Source: CAZTCJ01 sp964612085
Lineage (GTDB): Bacteria; Pseudomonadota; Alphaproteobacteria; JAJFIK01
Length of the DNA: 30,008 bases
Assembly (NCBI GenBank): GCA_964612085.1
Contig: CAZTCJ010000045.1
Coordinates: forward strand, 1 to 30,008
Reading direction: 5' to 3'
The notes under the pieces were generated by a model, which did not search any database, was not told the DNA's origin, and saw only the letters and a program-made list of their open reading frames with translations. Made by a program: the position numbers and the translations under genes. This document shows positions 7,522-16,204 of this stretch, one piece after another; position 1 is the first letter of the stretch; each line of letters starts with the position of its first letter.

Positions 7522-8450
7522 TGGCCGCGGCGGTGCTGAACGAACTCCGGGCCCGCAGGCAGGATCAGGCCCGCCGCGCCGATTTGCGCGAAAGCGCCGA
7601 AGCGCTCGCCGCCACCCTGCCGCCGCTCCTGGTCGAAGCCGAACGGATCGCCATGACCGTCGCACCCGGCGTGCACGGGCGCCGGCGCGCGGGCCCAGGC
7701 GAGACCTTCTGGCAATACCGGCGCTATGGCGACGGCGATCCGGCGAGCGCGATCGACTGGCGCCAGTCGGCGCGTACGGATCACTTGTTCGTGCGCGAAA
7801 ATGAATGGGAAGCGGCCCACAGCGTGCTGTTGTGGCGCGATGCGTCCCGCTCCATGGATTTCGAAAGCAAGGCCGCGCCCTGCACCAAGGCCCGCCGGGC
7901 TTCCGTGCTGACCCTGGCGCTCGCCTCGCTGCTCATCCGGGCGGGCGAGCGCATCGGCCCGCTCGACGGCGCGTTTCCGCCGGGCAGTGGGCAGGTGGCG
8001 CTGCGCCGCTTAGGCGACCATCTCTCGCTCGAAGCCGGTTTTCCTTTAAGCGATATTCCGCACCCGCCCCGTCTGCCGCGCTACAGCCGCATTGTTCTGG
8101 TGAGCGACTTCCTGATGGACCCGGAGCTGGTCTCCCAGCGCCTGCGGGGGTTCGGCGGCAGCGGCACCAAGGGCCATCTGCTTCAGGTGCTCGATCCGGC
8201 GGAGGAAGACCTGCCCTATTCTGGACGGGCTTTGTTCGAGGACGTGGAAGATTTGGGCAGCCTGCTGATCGGGCGGGTGGAATCATTGCGGGAGGATTAC
8301 GCGGCGGCCTTGAGCGCGCACCGCGCGGCCATCGCGGACACGGCCCGTCGCTGGGGCTGGACTTTCTCCGTTCATCGTACGGATGAAGCGCCCCAGACAC
8401 CACTTCTAGCGCTTTACGACCGGATCGCGGGTGCGCGGCGGCAGATGTAA
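7521..8450 (+). CDS. DUF58 domain protein with VWA-like MIDAS
   Basis: A 309-residue partner of MoxR. The DUF58 signature spans about 49-95: PGVHGRRRAGPGETFWQYRR, YGDGDPASAIDWRQSART and LFVRENEW. Directly after it, LLWRDASRSMDF holds a DxSxS motif (Asp107, Ser109, Ser111), the first part of a metal-ion-dependent adhesion site of a VWA fold. No membrane helix is seen, so it is probably cytoplasmic and docks to the membrane proteins encoded next. In studied MoxR/DUF58 systems these proteins act in assembly or envelope stress; the role here is inference. Confidence 0.93.
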   Translation: MAAAVLNELRARRQDQARRADLRESAEALAATLPPLLVEAERIAMTVAPGVHGRRRAGPGETFWQYRRYGDGDPASAIDWRQSARTDHLFVRENEWEAAHSVLLWRDASRSMDFESKAAPCTKARRASVLTLALASLLIRAGERIGPLDGAFPPGSGQVALRRLGDHLSLEAGFPLSDIPHPPRLPRYSRIVLVSDFLMDPELVSQRLRGFGGSGTKGHLLQVLDPAEEDLPYSGRALFEDVEDLGSLLIGRVESLREDYAAALSAHRAAIADTARRWGWTFSVHRTDEAPQTPLLALYDRIAGARRQM

Positions 8451-8507
8451 GGGGATGACGGGGCAGTTCAAGCGATTGGGCCGGAACGCCACCGGAGGCG
8501 GAGGATC

Positions 8508-11315
8508 ATGCTCACATTCGGCGCCTTGAGTTTTACGGCCCCCTGGCTGCTCCTTGGGCTGATGGCCCTGCCGGTGCTGTGGTGGCTGCTGCGGGTCTCG
8601 CCGCCCTCACCCCACAAGATCCCCTTCCCCGCCTTGCGCATTCTCCTGGGTCTGAACCGGGAAGAACAGACGCCTGCACGCATGCCGCTGTGGCTTTTGC
8701 TGCTGCGCCTGTTCCTGGTGGCCTGCCTGCTTATCGCGCTTGCGGGACCCTTGTGGAATGCCATCGACCGCAGCGAGCGCTCAGGCCCCCTGGTTCTCGT
8801 GGTCGATACGGGCTGGGCGGCCGCACCCGGCTGGCGCCTGAGGGAAGCCACCCTGTCGAGCCTGATCGACGAGGCGGAGCGCAAGGGCCGGATGGTCCTG
8901 ATGCTGCCCACGGCCACGGCCCGCGCCGTGTCGGCGGATCTCGGGTCCGCAGCCGATGCCCGCGCGCAAGTTACCGGGCTCAGACCCCAGCCTTTCGCCC
9001 CTGACCGGGCCGGACTGCTCAGCCGGATCGGGGAGATCGACGCGCTCCTTCAGCAGGCGGACGGCGAGGCGGAAGTGGTCTGGCTGAGCGATGGGCTCGA
9101 TTACGGCGCGGCCCCGCGCTTTGCCGAGGCCCTGGGCGGTCTCGGGTCCCTGACCGTGTTGCGCGATCCGGACGCGTTGCGCCTCAAGGCCATCGCGCCG
9201 CCGGAGAATGACGGCACCGCCATCGCCGTGCCCGTGCTTCGGCCCCGCCCGGCGCCCGCCCGCACCGCGCGCGGACAGGTCCGCATGCTGAGCGCCGACG
9301 GCCGGGTCCTGGCCACGGCGCCTTATGCGTTCGAACCGGAGGCCTGGCAGGCTAAAGCCCGTTTCGACCTGCCCATCGAGGTGCGCAACCGCGCTGCCCG
9401 GCTGGAGATCGCCGGCGCGGGCTCGGCGGGCGGGGTCTTCCTGCTCGACGGCTCCTGGCGGCGGCGGCCCGTGGGCCTTGTCTCCGGCAGCGGCACGGCG
9501 GAGGAACGCCCGCTTCTGTCCGACCTCTATTATCTGCGCCGGGCGCTCGATCCTTACGCGGATCTGCGCGACGGCCCCATCGACGCGCTGCTGGCGAGCG
9601 GACTGTCCGTGCTCATCCTGTCGGATGTGGGCCAGATCGTCGGCGGCGACAGGGACAGTGTCGCCGAGTGGGTGGAAAACGGCGGCGTGCTGATCCGTTT
9701 CGCGGGCCCCCGCCTCGCCCAGCGCAGCGACGATCTGATCCCGGTCGATCTCAGGCGCGGCGGCCGCGCGCTCGGCGGCACGCTCTCCTGGGAAACGCCC
9801 CAGGGCCTGGGCACCTTCGATGAGAACGGTCCCTTCGCCGATCTGACCACCACGGATGAAATCGTCATTCACCGTCAGGTGCTGGCCCAACCGGCCCCCG
9901 ATCTCGACAGCCGCACCTGGGCGCGGCTCGCCGACGGCACGCCGCTGGTGACCGCCGACCGGCGCGGCCGGGGCTGGATCGTGCTCGTCCATGTCACCGC
10001 CAATCAGGAATGGTCCACCCTGCCGCTGTCGGGTGTCTATGTGGAGATGCTCCGCCGTTTGATCGCGCTTTCTCCCGGTATCGCCACGGCCGAGACCGTG
10101 GCGCTTCAGAGCGCCCTGCCGCCGGTGCGCGTACTCGACGGCGCGGGCCGCCTGACCCTGCCCGGTCCCGCCGTGCAGCCCATGGGGCCAGAACACTGGG
10201 ACGAAGCGCCCAATGGCCGTCATCCGCCGGGCCTCTATGGGCGCGAAGGCGCCCAGCGGGCCTATAATCTGGCGAGCGCCGGTCTCTTTTTGGTCGCCAT
10301 GCCTGATTTTTCCGGCATCGCTCAGCAGGCGGCCTATCTGGAAAGCGCCGTCTTGGATCTGCGCCCCTGGCTGTTGATCCTGGCCTTTCTGCTGGTGCTC
10401 GCCGATCTCGCGGCGACGCTGTGGATCACCGGACAGCTCAATGCCGTTTCCGCCCTGAAACCGCTGAAACGGACGGTCACCTCTCTGACTATCTTGAGTT
10501 TGGCGGCGCTCTGCGCTTTCGCACCGGGCGAGGCCCTGGCCGCATCCGACCAGGACAAACTCGCATTAGAGGCCACCCGCGCCACCCATCTGGCCTATGT
10601 GATCACGGGCGATGCGGAATCCGACGCCCTCACCCGCCAGGGGCTGGCTTCTTTGAGCCGGGTCCTGGCGTCGCGCACAGCGTTCGAACCGGCCGAGCCC
10701 GTGGGCGTCGATCCGGAGCGGGACGAACTGGTGTTCTATCCGCTGGTCTATTGGCGGATGACCGGCAATCAGCCGGATCTGTCCCCCGCCGCGCTGCGCC
10801 GGATCGATACCTTCATGAAAAACGGCGGCACCATCCTGTTCGACACCGCCGATCAGGGAGACGGTATCCCCGGTCTCGAAGCCGCCGGTATCAGCACGGC
10901 GCAAGGGCGTTTGCGCGAGATCCTGCGCGCCCTCGACATCCCGCCGCTCGAACCGGTGCCGCAAGGCCATGTTTTACGCAAAGCCTTTTATCTGCTCTCG
11001 GAATTTCCGGGCCGCTCCGCGGGCGGACAGGTCTGGGTGGAAGCGACGCAAGGCGGCGGCATCGACGATCCGGTCTTGCGCGCGCCCTCGCGCCATGACG
11101 GCGTTTCCTCGATCATCATCGGCGGCAATGACTGGGCGGCCGTCTGGGCGCGGGACGAGGGCCAGCGGCCTTTGGTGGCGGCCGTGCCCGGCGGCGAGCG
11201 CCAGCGGGAACTGGCCTACCGCTTCGGCGTCAATCTGGTGATGTACACCCTGTCGGGCAACTACAAGGCCGACCAGGTCCATGTCCCCGCCATCCTGGAG
11301 CGCCTCGGCCAATGA
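8508..11315 (+). CDS. Membrane protein with BatA N-terminal domain, VWA/GATase-like middle and DUF4159 C-terminal domain
   Basis: A 935-residue protein. Residues 1-85 match the BatA/aerotolerance N-terminal module (FTAPWLLLGLMALPVLWWLL, then KIPFPALRILLGL, then a second helix near 65-82). A VWA-like strand follows, but its metal site is degenerate: VVDTGWAA at Asp100 lacks both serines of DxSxS. A class I glutamine-amidotransferase-like region lies around 360-410 (LSVLILSDVGQIVGGDRD, GGVLIRFAGPRLA) without a nucleophile cysteine. Two helices near 616-640 and 657-677 precede the DUF4159 domain (about 685-930; LVFYPLVYWRMTG, FMKNGGTILFDTADQ). It overlaps the next gene by ATGA. Location is the inner membrane with large extracytoplasmic parts; function is uncharacterised. 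Confidence 0.92.
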   Translation: MLTFGALSFTAPWLLLGLMALPVLWWLLRVSPPSPHKIPFPALRILLGLNREEQTPARMPLWLLLLRLFLVACLLIALAGPLWNAIDRSERSGPLVLVVDTGWAAAPGWRLREATLSSLIDEAERKGRMVLMLPTATARAVSADLGSAADARAQVTGLRPQPFAPDRAGLLSRIGEIDALLQQADGEAEVVWLSDGLDYGAAPRFAEALGGLGSLTVLRDPDALRLKAIAPPENDGTAIAVPVLRPRPAPARTARGQVRMLSADGRVLATAPYAFEPEAWQAKARFDLPIEVRNRAARLEIAGAGSAGGVFLLDGSWRRRPVGLVSGSGTAEERPLLSDLYYLRRALDPYADLRDGPIDALLASGLSVLILSDVGQIVGGDRDSVAEWVENGGVLIRFAGPRLAQRSDDLIPVDLRRGGRALGGTLSWETPQGLGTFDENGPFADLTTTDEIVIHRQVLAQPAPDLDSRTWARLADGTPLVTADRRGRGWIVLVHVTANQEWSTLPLSGVYVEMLRRLIALSPGIATAETVALQSALPPVRVLDGAGRLTLPGPAVQPMGPEHWDEAPNGRHPPGLYGREGAQRAYNLASAGLFLVAMPDFSGIAQQAAYLESAVLDLRPWLLILAFLLVLADLAATLWITGQLNAVSALKPLKRTVTSLTILSLAALCAFAPGEALAASDQDKLALEATRATHLAYVITGDAESDALTRQGLASLSRVLASRTAFEPAEPVGVDPERDELVFYPLVYWRMTGNQPDLSPAALRRIDTFMKNGGTILFDTADQGDGIPGLEAAGISTAQGRLREILRALDIPPLEPVPQGHVLRKAFYLLSEFPGRSAGGQVWVEATQGGGIDDPVLRAPSRHDGVSSIIIGGNDWAAVWARDEGQRPLVAAVPGGERQRELAYRFGVNLVMYTLSGNYKADQVHVPAILERLGQ

Positions 11316-13405
11316 GCTGGCAGATCCACATAAGCCCGTTGGTACCGTTCTGGCTGAGCGGCGGCATGGTCGCGATCAGCGCCGCGCTGCTGCTTGCCGG
11401 TCTGGCCATGGGCAAGAAGAGCATCTGGCTCCGGGCGCCGCTCTTATTCCTGATCGTCCTGATCCTGCTCAATCCGTCCTTGCGCCGGGAAGAGCGCGAG
11501 CCTATTCCCGACGTGGTCACTGTCGTGCTCGACCAGAGCGCCAGCCAGGATGTGGGCGGACGATTGGAGACGGCGGAGGCCACCCTCAATGCGATCCGTC
11601 AGGCCCTGGAAGACACGGACGATATCGAGGTGCGGGTAGCGCGCACGGGCGGTGGTGACGAGGAGGCCGAGGCCGACGGCACGCGGCTCTTCACCGCCCT
11701 CGATCAATTGAGCGCAGATGTGCCGCCCGACCGGCTGGCCGGCGCGATCTTGATCACCGACGGTCAGGTCCATGACGTGCCGGCCTCTGGCAGGCCCGCC
11801 GGTTTCGACGCACCCGTCCATACGCTGATCACCGGCGCGCAGGACCTGGGCGACCGCAAGCTGACGGTCCTGAACGCGCCCGCTTTCGGCCTTGTGGGCA
11901 AGACCGCGATGGTCCGGATCCGGATCGACGATCTGGGCGAGGTGCAGGCGCGCGGCGCGGCGCGGCTTACCGTGCGCCTCAACGGTGCGGAGATCGCCAA
12001 CCGGCTGGCGCCCATCGGCGAGCCGCTCGATCTGCCCATCGAAATCCCCCATTCGGGAAGCAATGTGGTCGAACTGGCGGTGGAGCCCGGCGGCACGGAA
12101 CTGACCCTGCTCAACAACCGGGTGGCGCTCACCGTCAACGGCGTGCGCGACCGTTTGAAAGTGCTGCTGGTCTCCGGCGAGCCCCATGCGGGCCAGCGCA
12201 CCTGGCGCAATCTCTTGAAATCGGATCCGGCGGTCGATCTGGTGCACTTCACCATTTTGCGTCCGCCCGACAAGCAGGACTTTACGCGTCCGGACGAGCT
12301 GGCGCTCATCGAGTTCCCCACGGACGAACTGTTCGACGAAAAGCTCTACGATTTCGACCTGATCATTTTCGACCGCTTCAAGCGGCGGGGTGTGCTGAAC
12401 ATCGCCTATCTGGGCAATGTGGCGCGCTATGTGGAACGCGGCGGCGCGCTTCTGACCGCCGCAGGCCCGGCCTTCGCGGGCCCCGCGAGCCTGCACCGCA
12501 CCCCCTTGTCGGCGGTCTTTCCGGCCCAGCCCACCGGCGAGGTGGTCGAGACCGGCTACCGCCCGCGCGTCACCGGGCTGGGCCAGCGCCACCCGGTCAC
12601 CGCCGATCTGCCGGGCGCGAATGAAGACGGTTCGGACGCGCCCCAATGGGGGCAGTGGTTCCGCCTGATCGAGGCCGAGCGCCTGAGCGGCGCGGTCACC
12701 ATGACGGGTCCGGACGACCGCCCGCTGCTTGTGCTCGACCGCTTTGGCGAAGGCCGGGTGGCGCAGCTTTTGTCCGACCACGCCTGGCTGTGGGCGCGCG
12801 GTTTCGAGGGCGGAGGCCCGCAACAGGAATTGCTGCGCCGCCTCGCCCATTGGCTGATGAAGGAACCGGAGCTGGAGGAAGAAGACCTGTCCGCCCGCGC
12901 CCGGGGCAAGAGCCTGGAGATCACGCGGCGCACCATGGCGGACCAGGTGCCGCCCGTCACCGTCACCACGCCTTCCGGCGAGACCGAAACGGTCACGCTG
13001 GAAGAAGCCGAACCCGGCCTGTGGCGGCAAACGGTGGAGGCGGAGGATTTCGGCCTTTACCGGCTGGAAAGCGGCGATCTCTCCGCCGTCGCCGCCGTCG
13101 GCCCGCTCACCAGCCGGGAATTCGCCGATGTGCGGGCCACGGACGAAACCTTGGCGCCCGTCGCGCAAGCCACCGGCGGCGGCCAGTACTGGGTTGCGGA
13201 AGACGGGCCGGACTCGATCGCCCTGCCCGCCATCAGGCGCGTGCGCGCCGACCGCGCGGCCTCGGGCCGGGGCTGGCTCGGCCTGGTGGACAACCGCCGT
13301 TATGAGGTGCGGGCAAGCCGCGAGGTTTCGCTCATCCATCCGGCCTTGTGGGCCGGGTTGCTGATCGGATTGGCGTTGCTCGCCTGGCGCTGGGAATCCC
13401 GATAG
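11312..13405 (+). CDS. VWA/glutamine-amidotransferase-like membrane protein, last gene of the MoxR cluster
   Basis: A 697-residue protein with two N-terminal helices (about 12-33 and 39-54), a large extracytoplasmic domain and one C-terminal helix (about 675-692), ending RWESR. Directly after the second helix, VVLDQSASQ (Asp74, Ser76, Ser78) is an intact MIDAS DxSxS; Thr124 and the ITDG aspartate (Asp150) fit the remaining metal ligands. A GATase1-like section follows (YDFDLIIFDRFKRRGVLN, ERGGALLTAAGPAFAG, near 345-390) with no catalytic cysteine. So this member has the metal site that the preceding gene lacks. Coupled to its neighbour by ATGA. Its last 106 nt are overlapped on the other strand by the GNAT gene. 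Confidence 0.9.
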   Translation: MSWQIHISPLVPFWLSGGMVAISAALLLAGLAMGKKSIWLRAPLLFLIVLILLNPSLRREEREPIPDVVTVVLDQSASQDVGGRLETAEATLNAIRQALEDTDDIEVRVARTGGGDEEAEADGTRLFTALDQLSADVPPDRLAGAILITDGQVHDVPASGRPAGFDAPVHTLITGAQDLGDRKLTVLNAPAFGLVGKTAMVRIRIDDLGEVQARGAARLTVRLNGAEIANRLAPIGEPLDLPIEIPHSGSNVVELAVEPGGTELTLLNNRVALTVNGVRDRLKVLLVSGEPHAGQRTWRNLLKSDPAVDLVHFTILRPPDKQDFTRPDELALIEFPTDELFDEKLYDFDLIIFDRFKRRGVLNIAYLGNVARYVERGGALLTAAGPAFAGPASLHRTPLSAVFPAQPTGEVVETGYRPRVTGLGQRHPVTADLPGANEDGSDAPQWGQWFRLIEAERLSGAVTMTGPDDRPLLVLDRFGEGRVAQLLSDHAWLWARGFEGGGPQQELLRRLAHWLMKEPELEEEDLSARARGKSLEITRRTMADQVPPVTVTTPSGETETVTLEEAEPGLWRQTVEAEDFGLYRLESGDLSAVAAVGPLTSREFADVRATDETLAPVAQATGGGQYWVAEDGPDSIALPAIRRVRADRAASGRGWLGLVDNRRYEVRASREVSLIHPALWAGLLIGLALLAWRWESR

Positions 13406-13896
13406 GCGGTACGCAGAACGCCGCATAGCGCCTGCTCTTGGCCCGCCAGCGACCGCCACAACAGGCGCGTTTCATCGAACGGCAGCTCCAGAGAAATGCT
13501 CCGTGGGGGAACGGCGGCAAAGCCGAAGCGGGCGTAATAGGACGCACTGCCCAGCAGGAAGACCAGATCGTGGCCCTGGTCCGCCGCCGCGCCCAAGCCA
13601 TAGGCCATCAAGGCGCCGCCGACGCCCTGCCCCCGCATCTCGGAGGCAACCGCAAGCGGCCCCAACAGCAGCACCGGACGGACCGTCCCGCCGGCTTCCA
13701 ATCCCATGGGCGTGAACCGGACCGAGCCCAGCAGATGCGGGCCGTCCGTGGCCACAGCGCTCAGATCCGGATCGGGAGCCGCGGCCTCGCGCACCAGATA
13801 GCCGGACCGCGCCCAGCGGCCGGGACCGAATGTCACATGATGAAGATGGCTGATGGCGGCTGCGTGCTCGAGCCGCTCCGAGGAGATCGCAAACAT
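13300..13896 (-). CDS. GNAT family N-acetyltransferase
   Basis: A 198-residue acetyl-CoA-dependent acetyltransferase of unknown substrate. LGPLAVASEMRGQGVGGALM (78-97) holds motif A with the pyrophosphate-binding RGQGVG. LVFLLGSASYYARFGFAAVP is the C-terminal strand and SYYxRFGF loop typical of YhbS-like GNATs. The start is ATG 13896 (MFAISSERLEHAAAI); the frame is open to 13989 without support. The last ~35 residues (after RTAYRDSQ) have no family resemblance I can see and are encoded antisense to the 3' end of the VWA gene, an extension produced by a distant stop. Confidence 0.85.
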   Translation of the reverse strand: MFAISSERLEHAAAISHLHHVTFGPGRWARSGYLVREAAAPDPDLSAVATDGPHLLGSVRFTPMGLEAGGTVRPVLLLGPLAVASEMRGQGVGGALMAYGLGAAADQGHDLVFLLGSASYYARFGFAAVPPRSISLELPFDETRLLWRSLAGQEQALCGVLRTAYRDSQRQASNANPISNPAHKAGWMSETSRLARTS

Positions 13897-14009
13897 GGCC
13901 AAACGCCTTTCAAAAACCCAAAGATCACGGACGGACGCACCGGTGCCTCTCGCAGGGAGAGACACCGCTCCTCGGTCGTCGTCGCGCATCCATGGTCGCG
14001 TTCAAGGCC

Positions 14010-14037
14010 ATTATCGTATTTTCTTCGGTCAACCCAA
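14010..14037 (-). promoter_or_regulatory. Candidate promoter for the GNAT gene
   Basis: On the minus strand TTGGGT (14037-14032) and GATAAT (14015-14010) are 16 nt apart, about 115 nt upstream of the GNAT ATG. The -10 matches 5 of 6 consensus bases, the -35 only three. The rest of the 289 bp between GNAT and the SDR gene holds one imperfect hairpin (13942-13966) and nothing else I recognise. Confidence 0.25.
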
Positions 14038-14185
14038 CTTGATACCGGATAATATGCGGCAACAATCCCTCGTCTGCAAGCGATTTGCCGTTCTCCGCCT
14101 GCTTTTTTCTGCCCTAAAATGACGGCATGTCGGTAACAAGGCCCATGGCTGAGACTGGGGCCGAAAACATGTGGAGGATCCGGGC

Positions 14186-15103
14186 ATGGGTGTTCTGGAC
14201 GGCAAGATCGTTTTGGTGACGGGCGCCGCGCGCGGCATCGGCAAGGAATGCGCCCTGCTGGCGGCCAAGGAAGGCGCCAAAGTCGTGGTCAACGATCTGG
14301 GCGGCGGCGTCGCCGGCGGCGATACGGGCAATGCGGGTCCGGCCGAAGAAGTGGCCATCGAGATCCGCGACGCGGGCGGCGAGGCCGTCTCCAATTCCGA
14401 CAGCGTGTCGGATGTGAAAGGCGCCCAGCACATGGTGTCCCAGGCCTTCGATACTTATGGCGGGCTCCATGCGGTGATCAATCCGGCAGGCATCCTGCGC
14501 GACGGTATGTTCCACAAGATGCCCGACGAGGACTGGAAGGCCGTGATCGATGTGCATCTTCACGGTACGTATAATGTGGCGCGCGCGGCCATTCCCCATT
14601 TCCGGGACCAGCAGGACGGCAGCTTCGTCTTCTTCACTTCGACCTCGGGCCTTATCGGCAATATCGGCCAGGCGAACTACGCCGCCGCCAAGATGGGCAT
14701 TGTCGGCCTGTCGCGCATCATCGCCATGGAAGGCGCCATCAAGAATGTGCGCTCGAACGTGATCGCGCCTTTCGCCTGGACACGGATGATCGCCACCATT
14801 CCGGTGAAGGACGAGGCCTCGGCCCAGCGGGTGGAACGGATGAAAAACGCCATGCGCGCCGATCAGGTGGCCCAGACCGCCGTGGCCCTGGCGGCACCCG
14901 GCGCGAGCGAGGTCAACGGCCAGATCTTCGCCGTGCGCGGGAACGAAGTGATGCTGTTTTCTCAGCCCCGGCCCGTGCGCACCATGGCGCGCCTCGAAGG
15001 CTGGACGCCCGAGACCCTGCTCACCCAGGCCTTCCCGGCCATGAAGGGCAGCATGGAGGATATCGGCGCGACCGCATCGGTCTTTCCCTATGATCCGGTC
15101 TGA
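14186..15103 (+). CDS. SDR-family oxidoreductase, 3-hydroxyacyl-CoA dehydrogenase-like
   Basis: A 305-residue NAD(P)-dependent short-chain dehydrogenase. The cofactor motif is TGAARGIG near residue 13. VVNDLGGGVAGGDTGN and the AVSNSDSVSD stretch resemble the dehydrogenase part of peroxisomal multifunctional enzyme type 2, which suggests a beta-oxidation-type hydroxyacyl-CoA substrate (inference). The active site shows FTSTSGLIG (Ser) and NYAAAK (Tyr, Lys). The usual NNAG reads NPAG (VINPAGILRDGMF). The start is ATG 14186, with GGAGG at 14173-14177 eight nt upstream; the in-frame GTG at 14171 overlaps that ribosome site and is unlikely. About 45 residues follow the catalytic core (LFSQPRPVRTMARLEGW), as in this subgroup. 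Confidence 0.9.
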   Translation: MGVLDGKIVLVTGAARGIGKECALLAAKEGAKVVVNDLGGGVAGGDTGNAGPAEEVAIEIRDAGGEAVSNSDSVSDVKGAQHMVSQAFDTYGGLHAVINPAGILRDGMFHKMPDEDWKAVIDVHLHGTYNVARAAIPHFRDQQDGSFVFFTSTSGLIGNIGQANYAAAKMGIVGLSRIIAMEGAIKNVRSNVIAPFAWTRMIATIPVKDEASAQRVERMKNAMRADQVAQTAVALAAPGASEVNGQIFAVRGNEVMLFSQPRPVRTMARLEGWTPETLLTQAFPAMKGSMEDIGATASVFPYDPV

Positions 15104-15175
15104 ATCCCGCCATTAAGACTGGTAAGCTACCCTTGGCTGGAGAGGGCATAAGGGCTCGCGCGAGGTGAAGACACA

Positions 15176-16171
15176 ATGGGACTTTTGATCGAGGGCAAGT
15201 GGCACGACCAGTGGTACGACACCAAGGCCACGGGCGGGAAATTCGTGCGTCAAGCCTCGCAATTCAGGCACTGGATCACGCCGGACGGCGCGCCGGGGCC
15301 GAGCGGCGACGGCGGCTTCAAGGCGGAAGCCGGACGCTATCACCTCTATGTCAGCTTTGCCTGCCCGTGGGCGCACCGGGCCCTGATCTTCCGCTCCCTG
15401 AAGGGCTTGCAGAATATGATCGGGGTCACCGCGGTCGATGCCTATATGGGTTCCGAAGGCTGGTCCATCGGCGTTGAGCCGGGCTCGCCGTCCGATCTGA
15501 TCAACGGCGCGACCCGCCTGTACGAAGTCTATCTGCGGGCGGACTCAAACTATACGGGCCGGGTGACCGTGCCGGTCTTGTGGGACAAGAACAACCGGAC
15601 CATCGTCAACAATGAATCCGCCGAGATCATCCGGATGTTGAACAGCGCCTTCAATGGCCTGCTGGACGAGGAGCACGCCGCGCTCGATTTTGCGCCCGAT
15701 TACTATCTGTCCGAGATCGACGAGATTAACGCCTTCGTCTACGACACCATCAATAACGGCGTGTACAAATCGGGCTTCGCGACCACGCAAGAAGCCTATG
15801 AAGAGGCCGTCATGGCGCTGTTCGACGCCCTCGACCGCATCGAGGAACGGCTGTCCCGCCAGCGTTATCTGGTCGGCGATCGCGTCACGGAAGCCGACTG
15901 GCGGCTGTTCACCACGCTGATCCGCTTCGACGCGGTCTATGTAGGGCATTTCAAATGCAATATCCGCCGCATAGCAGATTATCCGAACCTGTCCAATTAT
16001 CTGCGGGATTTGTATCAGGTGCCGGGCGTGGCAGAGACCGTGAATTTCGATCATATCAAACGGCATTACTACGAAAGCCACGGCACGATTAATCCGACCG
16101 GTGTCGTACCCGTCGGACCGGAACAGTCCTTCAGCACGCCGCATAACCGGGACCGGTTCGGATCCGGATAA
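15176..16171 (+). CDS. Glutathionyl-hydroquinone reductase (Xi-class GST, YqjG/ECM4 type)
   Basis: Reduces glutathionyl-hydroquinones to hydroquinones with release of glutathione disulfide. The 331-residue length is typical of Xi-class enzymes and much longer than ordinary GSTs. Diagnostic features are the N-terminal GKWHDQWYDTKATGGKFVRQ, the active-site YVSFACPWAHRALIFRSLKG with catalytic Cys63 in CPWAH, VTVPVLWDKNNRTIVNNESA (glutathione-binding) and a C-terminal helical domain with EERLSRQRYLVGDRVTEADW. AGGTGA lies about 8 nt before ATG 15176. It lies 72 bp after the SDR gene on the same strand; co-transcription is possible but not shown. Confidence 0.95.
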   Translation: MGLLIEGKWHDQWYDTKATGGKFVRQASQFRHWITPDGAPGPSGDGGFKAEAGRYHLYVSFACPWAHRALIFRSLKGLQNMIGVTAVDAYMGSEGWSIGVEPGSPSDLINGATRLYEVYLRADSNYTGRVTVPVLWDKNNRTIVNNESAEIIRMLNSAFNGLLDEEHAALDFAPDYYLSEIDEINAFVYDTINNGVYKSGFATTQEAYEEAVMALFDALDRIEERLSRQRYLVGDRVTEADWRLFTTLIRFDAVYVGHFKCNIRRIADYPNLSNYLRDLYQVPGVAETVNFDHIKRHYYESHGTINPTGVVPVGPEQSFSTPHNRDRFGSG

Positions 16172-16204
16172 ACGTTATCATCACAAGAAACCGGGAGGGG
16201 GCCC

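Noticed and set aside
8781..10223. 480-codon minus-strand open frame
   Set aside because: Antisense to the DUF4159 protein, low-complexity Arg/Gly/Ala composition, no motif; a GC-rich shadow frame.
11444..13459. 671-codon minus-strand open frame
   Set aside because: Antisense to the VWA protein with no domain or ribosome site; a shadow of high GC codon usage.
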